Assembly (NCBI GenBank): GCA_017417085.1
Contig: JAFPZV010000050.1
Coordinates: 1-9,724 of the forward strand
Length of the DNA: 9,724 nucleotides
Direction: 5' to 3'
From: Deltaproteobacteria bacterium
GTDB taxonomy: Bacteria; Desulfobacterota; Desulfuromonadia; Desulfuromonadales; JAAYDE01
Each line of letters starts with the position of its first letter. The first letter of the stretch is position 1. Under the pieces are notes generated by a model. That model saw only the letters and a program-made list of their open reading frames with translations. It made no database searches and had not been told where the DNA came from. Below, piece by piece: positions 5,107 through 9,724 of this stretch. A program made the translations under genes and the position numbers.

Positions 5107-6339
5107 TTAGAAAAAGTCCCCGAACCAATCTTTCATACGCAACATAATCTTGGAAAAGACATTTTCCGTATTGGAAAAACCCTGCTTCGCCCGCTCGATA
5201 TTTTTTCCGCCGTATTTCACCAGTCCCACACCGGTCGCAAACACCGGAGAATTCACGACATCTGTCAATCCGCCCAGATCCCTGGGGCTGCCGACTCGCA
5301 CCGGAAGATTGAAGATCTGCTCGCCCAGTTCGGCCATTCCCGGCAAAAGGCAGGTCCCCCCTGTCAGCACTACGCCGGAAACAATCAGATCACCAAAACC
5401 GCTTCGCCGGATCTCCTGGTCGGCCAGTGTGAAGATTTCTTCCACCCGCGGCTCCAGGATTTCGGTCAGTACCTGCCGCGACAGGGTCCGTGCCGGACGG
5501 CCTCCAACCGAGGGAACTTCGATATTTTCGTCCCGATTGACCATCGAACTCAGCGCGCACCCATGCTCACGTTTGATCCGCTCGGCCTCATTAAGCGGCG
5601 TCCGCAATCCCACCGCAATATCGTTGGTCAGATGGTTGCCGCCCAGCGACAACACTGCCGTGTGACGGATGGAATTATCCACCAAAATAGCTATATCTGT
5701 GGTACCACCGCCAATATCCAGCAGAACCACACCCAGCTGTTTCTCTTCGTCCGTCAAAATGGATTCCGAAGATGCCAGTTGCTCCAGCACGATATCGGCG
5801 ACATCCACGCCCGCACGATTGCAGCACTTGATGATATTCTGCGCACTGGCCACTGCGCCCGTTACGATATGCACCCTGGCTTCCAGACGCACGCCCCGCA
5901 TACCCAGCGGTTCGGTGATACCATCCTGATCGTCCACGATGAATTCCTGCGGAAGAATGTGCAGTACCTCGCGATCCATGGGAATGGCAACGGCCTTGGC
6001 CGCATCAATGACACGGCGCAAATCCTCCTGCGTTACCTCCCGATCCTTGATGGCGATAACCCCCTGAGAATTGAAGCTCTTGATATGCCCGCCGGCTATA
6101 CCCGTAAAAACCGACCGGATTTCGCAGCCCGCCATCAGTTCCGCTTCCTGAATCGCCTGACGGATGGCAGCCACCGTACTTTCGATGTTGATCACCATTC
6201 CCTTGCGCAATCCCTGGGAAGGGCAATTCCCGATGCCAACAATTTCCATCCCTTCGGAGGTTATATTGCCCACAATGGCGCAAATTTTCGTGGTACCGAC
6301 ATCCAATCCCACTACCAGCCTGTCCTTATTGCCCGCCAT
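5107..6339 (-). CDS. ftsA: Cell division protein FtsA, actin-like membrane anchor of the Z-ring
   Basis: A 410-residue ATPase of the actin/Hsp70 fold that tethers FtsZ filaments to the inner membrane and recruits later division proteins. It shows the phosphate-1 motif GLDVGTTK (11-18), the phosphate-2 motif LLDIGGGTTDIA (206-217), the adenosine motif GVVLTGGTCLLPG (322-334) and a C-terminal amphipathic helix rich in Phe, Trp and Lys (about 395-410) that serves as the membrane-targeting sequence. Length is normal for the family. The ATG at 6339 is chosen because AGAGG lies 7 bases upstream and the family begins here; the frame stays open to a GTG at 6411, which would overlap ftsQ. There is a 64-base gap from ftsQ without an obvious promoter, so it is probably read from the shared transcript. 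Confidence 0.97.
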   Translation of the reverse strand: MAGNKDRLVVGLDVGTTKICAIVGNITSEGMEIVGIGNCPSQGLRKGMVINIESTVAAIRQAIQEAELMAGCEIRSVFTGIAGGHIKSFNSQGVIAIKDREVTQEDLRRVIDAAKAVAIPMDREVLHILPQEFIVDDQDGITEPLGMRGVRLEARVHIVTGAVASAQNIIKCCNRAGVDVADIVLEQLASSESILTDEEKQLGVVLLDIGGGTTDIAILVDNSIRHTAVLSLGGNHLTNDIAVGLRTPLNEAERIKREHGCALSSMVNRDENIEVPSVGGRPARTLSRQVLTEILEPRVEEIFTLADQEIRRSGFGDLIVSGVVLTGGTCLLPGMAELGEQIFNLPVRVGSPRDLGGLTDVVNSPVFATGVGLVKYGGKNIERAKQGFSNTENVFSKIMLRMKDWFGDFF

Positions 6340-6403
6340 ATCTTTTCCTCTCCTCGAATAAATCCTCGCCCTCAGCGTCCAACATCGGGAAAAGTGGAAA
6401 CCG

Positions 6404-7348
6404 TCAGTCACCCTGGGAAGTATTTAACTTGACGACCACCTGATTCTCCACATTCAAATCGATCCCCTTCAATTTGGTCACATTTTGCTGCACTTCACCG
6501 TAAACTCGCTCCAAATGATCCAGTTTCCGGGAAAAATGTTCCGTTCCCATCCGAATGGAAATACCGCCCTCCATCGTAAACAAATAGAGATCGCCTTGTC
6601 GATTAAAATGAATTTCCGAGACTTTGTCCAGATTGAAAACTTGTCGTTTTTTCAATTCGCCCAACAATTGCAGGGCTGTCATCAAAAATTCACGGGAATT
6701 CTCCGGCTCGTTTACAAAATGTTCCCGATCAATTCCAGAAATAACCGGGAAATCAAGTTTGTCACCCGACTCCAGCATTTTGAACAGCACGCCCTCGTCA
6801 TCCACATAGTAAAAGTGATCCAGTTTGACGATAGCTACCGGTTCCCGCTCGGTCACATGGATACGCACGCGGCGAAGCGGTAAACTTCGTTCCACCGTTG
6901 CGGTCTTGATCCACTTGATCCGCCTGATGCGAAAACTCGTCTGACGTGTGTCAACATTGAACAAACCCATGCCCGGGACAAGTTCGGCAGCTTCCAGAAT
7001 ATCTTCCTTTGATACCCGCTGCTGATTCTCCACAACGATGCTTTCCACCCGGAAAAACCTGGAGTTGCGCAACTGCCGGGCGCCGTTGTAACAGCACACT
7101 CCCGCTCCCACCAAAAGCAACGCGTAGCCGCTCACCAGCAGGAAACGCCGACAGATCCCCGCCCAGTCACGTTTTCGAACAATCTGGTTTACCCGTCTGT
7201 ACCGGGGCAAACACCACGCCATCAACATGCGTGGTGTTTCCACGAAACATTTTCCAAGGAAACGCCATAAAGCGCCCCAATCACGTTTTTTACGGCGTTT
7301 GGCACATTTTTTTATTTTTGGAGAAGCAATGGAATTCAAGTCCCGCAT
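6404..7348 (-). CDS. ftsQ: Cell division protein FtsQ
   Basis: A 314-residue bitopic inner-membrane protein of the FtsQ/DivIB family, which links the Z-ring to the FtsB-FtsL-FtsW-FtsI septal wall synthesis complex. The order is a long, very basic cytoplasmic segment (1-68, many Arg and Lys), one membrane helix (about 69-87), the POTRA domain (about 98-168, FFRVESIVVENQQRVSKEDI onward) and the FtsQ beta domain to the end. It is somewhat longer than typical family members because of the cytoplasmic segment, which contains the sequence KRDW twice (21-24 and 59-62). The ATG at 7348 is preceded by GGAGAG at suitable spacing. It begins 30 bases after the ddl stop. A perfect 11-bp inverted repeat lies inside codons 37-47. 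Confidence 0.93.
   Translation of the reverse strand: MRDLNSIASPKIKKCAKRRKKRDWGALWRFLGKCFVETPRMLMAWCLPRYRRVNQIVRKRDWAGICRRFLLVSGYALLLVGAGVCCYNGARQLRNSRFFRVESIVVENQQRVSKEDILEAAELVPGMGLFNVDTRQTSFRIRRIKWIKTATVERSLPLRRVRIHVTEREPVAIVKLDHFYYVDDEGVLFKMLESGDKLDFPVISGIDREHFVNEPENSREFLMTALQLLGELKKRQVFNLDKVSEIHFNRQGDLYLFTMEGGISIRMGTEHFSRKLDHLERVYGEVQQNVTKLKGIDLNVENQVVVKLNTSQGD
7209..7239 (-). repeat. Perfect 11-bp inverted repeat inside ftsQ
   Basis: AAACACCACGC (7209-7219) and its exact complement (7229-7239) flank a 9-base loop. The hairpin falls about 110 bases into the ftsQ message. No U-tract follows it on the minus strand, so it is not a standard terminator. Confidence 0.7.
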
Positions 7349-7378
7349 AATGTCTCTCCATTTCCAAAGAACGGCGAC

Positions 7379-8308
7379 CTAGGCTTTCAGGCACGCACCT
7401 TTCAGCATTCTCTGCACCAATTCGGAAAAGGTAATGCCGGCATGAGCCGCCGCTTTGGGCAACAGACTGGTTTCCGTAAGTCCGGGCACCGTGTTGACTT
7501 CCAGACAAAAGATGCGATCGCCGTCGACGATAAAATCGGCACGGGCCGCTCCACGGCACTGTAACGCGTTATATGCCGCCACCGCCAGATCCTGCGCCCG
7601 CCGATATACCTCGGGAGGCAAGGGCGCCGGCAGAACATATTCTGTTCTCCCCACCGTATATTTGGAGGTAAAATCGTAAAAACCGCTCTTGGGACGTACC
7701 TGGACTATTGGCAAAGCTTCGCCATCCAGTACGCTGACCGTGATCTCGTCGCCATGAACAAAGCGTTCCACCAACGCCCGAGGATCAAAACGAAAAGCTT
7801 CGGTAAGGCCCGTCCGCAAAGCACCCATATCGTACACCACGCTCACTCCGACCGTGGAGCCTTCACAAGCCGGCTGGATCACCACCGGCAACATCTCCCG
7901 AATGTTCTCCTCCAGAGCGTCACAGTCTTCCCCCTGCGTCATCGTTACGGAATCCGGAGTAGGAATATGATGACCAATAAAAATCTGTTTGGAAAAGACT
8001 TTGTCCATAGCGGCTCCCGAAGCCAGCACACCACTTCCGGTATAGGGGATGCCCAGAATTTCCAACAGGCCCTGAACGGTACCATCCTCGCCAAAGCGAC
8101 CATGCAAAGCGATAAACGCCACTTCCGTCTTTTCCTGAAGCAGCCGCTGCGCCATATCCCGTCCGGCATCAATGCCAAAAACATTGTAGCCCGCTTCCTG
8201 CAAGGCCTGCAATACCGCCCGACCGCTGCGCAAGGAAATTTCCCGCTCCGAGGAAAGCCCTCCCATCAGCACCGCTACCCGTTTCCGCTTCAGTTCCTCA
8301 TAATTCAT
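7379..8308 (-). CDS. ddl: D-alanine--D-alanine ligase
   Basis: Joins two D-Ala with ATP to make the D-Ala-D-Ala end of the peptidoglycan stem; cytoplasmic ATP-grasp enzyme. From the ATG at 8308 it has 309 residues, close to E. coli DdlB (306). Motifs visible are VAVLMGGLSSEREISL (11-26, with E21), the Ddl signature HGRFGEDG (69-76), MDK with K103, GDEITV (186-191), the omega-loop SKY with K216 and Y217 (Tyr is typical of D-Ala rather than D-lactate specificity), R256/D258 and the metal ligands E270 and N272. One oddity: in the segment VIQPACEGSTVG the residue equal to ATP-binding Lys144 of DdlB is Gln145. Start is uncertain: in-frame ATGs at 8329 and 8341 overlap murB. 8308 fits the family start best but has only a weak ribosome binding site, suggesting coupling to murB, whose stop is 10 bases before it. 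Confidence 0.95.
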   Translation of the reverse strand: MNYEELKRKRVAVLMGGLSSEREISLRSGRAVLQALQEAGYNVFGIDAGRDMAQRLLQEKTEVAFIALHGRFGEDGTVQGLLEILGIPYTGSGVLASGAAMDKVFSKQIFIGHHIPTPDSVTMTQGEDCDALEENIREMLPVVIQPACEGSTVGVSVVYDMGALRTGLTEAFRFDPRALVERFVHGDEITVSVLDGEALPIVQVRPKSGFYDFTSKYTVGRTEYVLPAPLPPEVYRRAQDLAVAAYNALQCRGAARADFIVDGDRIFCLEVNTVPGLTETSLLPKAAAHAGITFSELVQRMLKGACLKA

Positions 8309-8318
8309 GGTTTTGCCA

Positions 8319-9236
8319 TCATCTTCCATTGCCTGCCACATCCCTTCCCACCATTTTAATTTCCGGCTCCAAACGGACGTTAAATTTTTGCTGCACTTCC
8401 CGTTGAATACGCTGTATCAACGTCCGGATATCGGCAGCACTTGCCCATCCTTCGTTAACAATGAAGTTGGTGTGTTGCGGCGCAACCCTCGCTCCACCTT
8501 CCGCCACCCCGCGAAAGCCCGCCTCGTCGATTAGCTGCCATGCCTTGCCGCCAGGTGGATTGCGAAACACCGATCCGGCATTCGCACCACAGACATTCTG
8601 ACTCACCGAACGACGCTTCAGCATCTCCGCCACCATGCTCTGCAGAGCATCGGGCTCTCCCGGCACGAGACGCAAACCAACTTCCACCACAATATGGCCC
8701 GCTTCCAGCGCTGAACCACGATAACACAGGCCAAGGCGTTCCACCGGCCACTGCATGATGCGTTTCTCCCCGACAAGCAGCGCATCCGTGACCACATCAC
8801 CGAATTCATGTTCCGGCACCCCGGCGTTCATGACCAGTGCACCGCCGACACTGCCGGGTATGCCAGCCAGATATTCCAGCCCTGCCCAACCGCGTCGCGC
8901 AGCTTCATCCACCAGATGCCCCAAAGCCGTTCCCGCTTCAGCCCGTACTGTTCCATCGGACAGAAAATCCAGCCGGTTCAGCCGCGCCGTGTCGATAACC
9001 ACTCCCGCAACTCCGGCATCGCTTACCAACACGTTGCTTCCCTTACCCAATACCAGCCATGGAGTGGCGGTTTCCTCAAGAAGCCCCACCAAAGCCAGCA
9101 AATCGTCGCGATCCGCGGGCACCAGAAAGAAATCTGCCGGTCCGCCCACCTGCCAGGTGGTGTGCCGTGCCATCGGCTCCCGGAGCCTGATCTCGCCCCG
9201 GAAGAACTGCCGCAGACGTTCCTCGAACCCGTTCAT
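8319..9236 (-). CDS. murB: UDP-N-acetylenolpyruvoylglucosamine reductase
   Basis: An FAD enzyme that reduces UDP-GlcNAc-enolpyruvate with NADPH to UDP-MurNAc, in the cytoplasm. It has 305 residues. Visible are the FAD-binding segments VLGKGSNVLVSD (62-73) and AGIPGSVGGALVMNAG (124-139), the substrate motif YRGS (172-175), the catalytic serine S222 in NAGSVFRNP, and the catalytic glutamate E292 in PEIKMVG. Length and the C-terminal sequence fit the shorter type II MurB enzymes rather than the E. coli type. The start codon shares its A with the murC stop codon (TGATG at 9238-9234) and no good ribosome binding site precedes it, so translation is probably coupled to murC. Confidence 0.96.
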   Translation of the reverse strand: MNGFEERLRQFFRGEIRLREPMARHTTWQVGGPADFFLVPADRDDLLALVGLLEETATPWLVLGKGSNVLVSDAGVAGVVIDTARLNRLDFLSDGTVRAEAGTALGHLVDEAARRGWAGLEYLAGIPGSVGGALVMNAGVPEHEFGDVVTDALLVGEKRIMQWPVERLGLCYRGSALEAGHIVVEVGLRLVPGEPDALQSMVAEMLKRRSVSQNVCGANAGSVFRNPPGGKAWQLIDEAGFRGVAEGGARVAPQHTNFIVNEGWASAADIRTLIQRIQREVQQKFNVRLEPEIKMVGRDVAGNGR

Positions 9237-9724
9237 CAGGGCAAACCGCGCCGCTGCGCAAAGGCATCGCCTGTTTGCCAGACGTTGCCCGCTCCCAAAG
9301 TCAGTACCAGATCGCCGGAGGCCACATCCTGCAGCAAAATGTCAACCGCCTCTTCGCCTGAGGCGCAAAACCGGCAATTCTTGTGGCCATGGGTACGGAT
9401 TCCTTCCGCCAAATGCCGGGCGGATACACCTTCAAGAGGATCTTCTCCTGCGGGATAGATATCCAGCACCAGCAACTCGTCGGCATCGTAAAACGCCGTC
9501 AGGAACTCGCTGAACAGTGCCTGGGTACGAGTGTAGCGATGCGGCTGAAACACCACTATCAGGCGCTTGTCCCAACCGGCACGGGCCGCTGCCAGTGTCG
9601 CCCGAATTTCGGTCGGATGATGCGCATAATCGTCCACCACCATGATACCTTCGCCCTCATGGCGCAGCTGAAAACGCCGCCGCACGCCGCAAAACGACTG
9701 AAGCGCGTTAACAATGTCCGCAAA
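9236..9724 (-). CDS. murC: UDP-N-acetylmuramate--L-alanine ligase, C-terminal part
   Basis: Partial: the gene enters from the right edge and the window holds its last 162 residues, the C-terminal Mur-ligase domain. MurC uses ATP to add L-Ala to UDP-MurNAc, the step after MurB. Diagnostic segments are VRRRFQLR, VVDDYAHHPTEI (the MurC DDYAHHP motif), FQPHRYTRT and LDIYPAGEDPLEGV, all in the expected order. The frame runs unbroken to the window edge, reading FADIVNALQSFCG before VRRRF. The stop codon TGA overlaps the murB ATG by one base. Confidence 0.95.
   Translation of the reverse strand, partial: FADIVNALQSFCGVRRRFQLRHEGEGIMVVDDYAHHPTEIRATLAAARAGWDKRLIVVFQPHRYTRTQALFSEFLTAFYDADELLVLDIYPAGEDPLEGVSARHLAEGIRTHGHKNCRFCASGEEAVDILLQDVASGDLVLTLGAGNVWQTGDAFAQRRGLP

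Noticed and set aside
5089..6432. 447-codon open frame on the plus strand opposite ftsA
   Set aside because: It lies wholly antisense to a clear ftsA, has no ribosome binding site or recognisable domain, and its composition (His, Gln, Arg rich) is that of a codon-bias shadow.
9146..9160. 15-base palindrome CCACCTGCCAGGTGG in murB
   Set aside because: It encodes the conserved TWQVGG segment of MurB, so it is explained by coding.

Overview
The window is bacterial chromosome of moderate GC. It is dominated by the 3' half of a division and cell wall (dcw) gene cluster read on the minus strand. From right to left the order is murC (C-terminal part only), murB, ddl, ftsQ, ftsA, ftsZ. Gene order, the murB-ddl-ftsQ junctions and a radical SAM gene directly after ftsZ suggest a Gram-negative from the Desulfobacterota, with Geobacter/Desulfuromonas/Pelobacter relatives the best fit. 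That placement is an inference from family resemblance and was not tested by a search.

Region 1 (1-1279): a strong bidirectional terminator, then a minus-strand gene for a divergent beta-hydroxyacid dehydrogenase (107-976). A 303-base divergent intergenic region follows. It holds the promoter of the next plus-strand gene and two perfect palindromes upstream of the dehydrogenase.

Region 2 (1280-2039): the only plus-strand genes. They are a tandem pair of tiny alanine/lysine-rich lipoprotein genes, each with its own ribosome binding site and its own 12-bp-stem terminator. The signal peptide and C-terminal tail are nearly identical between copies, while the repetitive middle differs in length and pattern. 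This is the least ordinary part of the window.

Region 3 (2038-3867): a minus-strand radical SAM protein with a degenerate B12-binding-like N-terminal domain and an extra four-cysteine cluster at its C-terminus. It is separated from ftsZ by a 14-bp-stem terminator and appears to have its own promoter (perfect TATAAT, no clear -35).

Region 4 (3868-9724): the dcw block. MurC, MurB and Ddl make UDP-MurNAc-peptide precursors and D-Ala-D-Ala. FtsQ, FtsA and FtsZ build and anchor the division ring. Genes are tightly packed (TGATG overlap murC/murB, short gaps elsewhere), consistent with one transcript ending at the hairpin after ftsZ.

Most of the window is ordinary housekeeping sequence and I see no new multi-gene system. 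The points that merit checking are the duplicated lipoprotein locus, an FtsZ with two conserved C-terminal peptides, a Ddl with Gln in place of an ATP-binding Lys, and a beta-hydroxyacid dehydrogenase with altered substrate-site residues. No tRNA, rRNA, CRISPR array or insertion sequence was seen.
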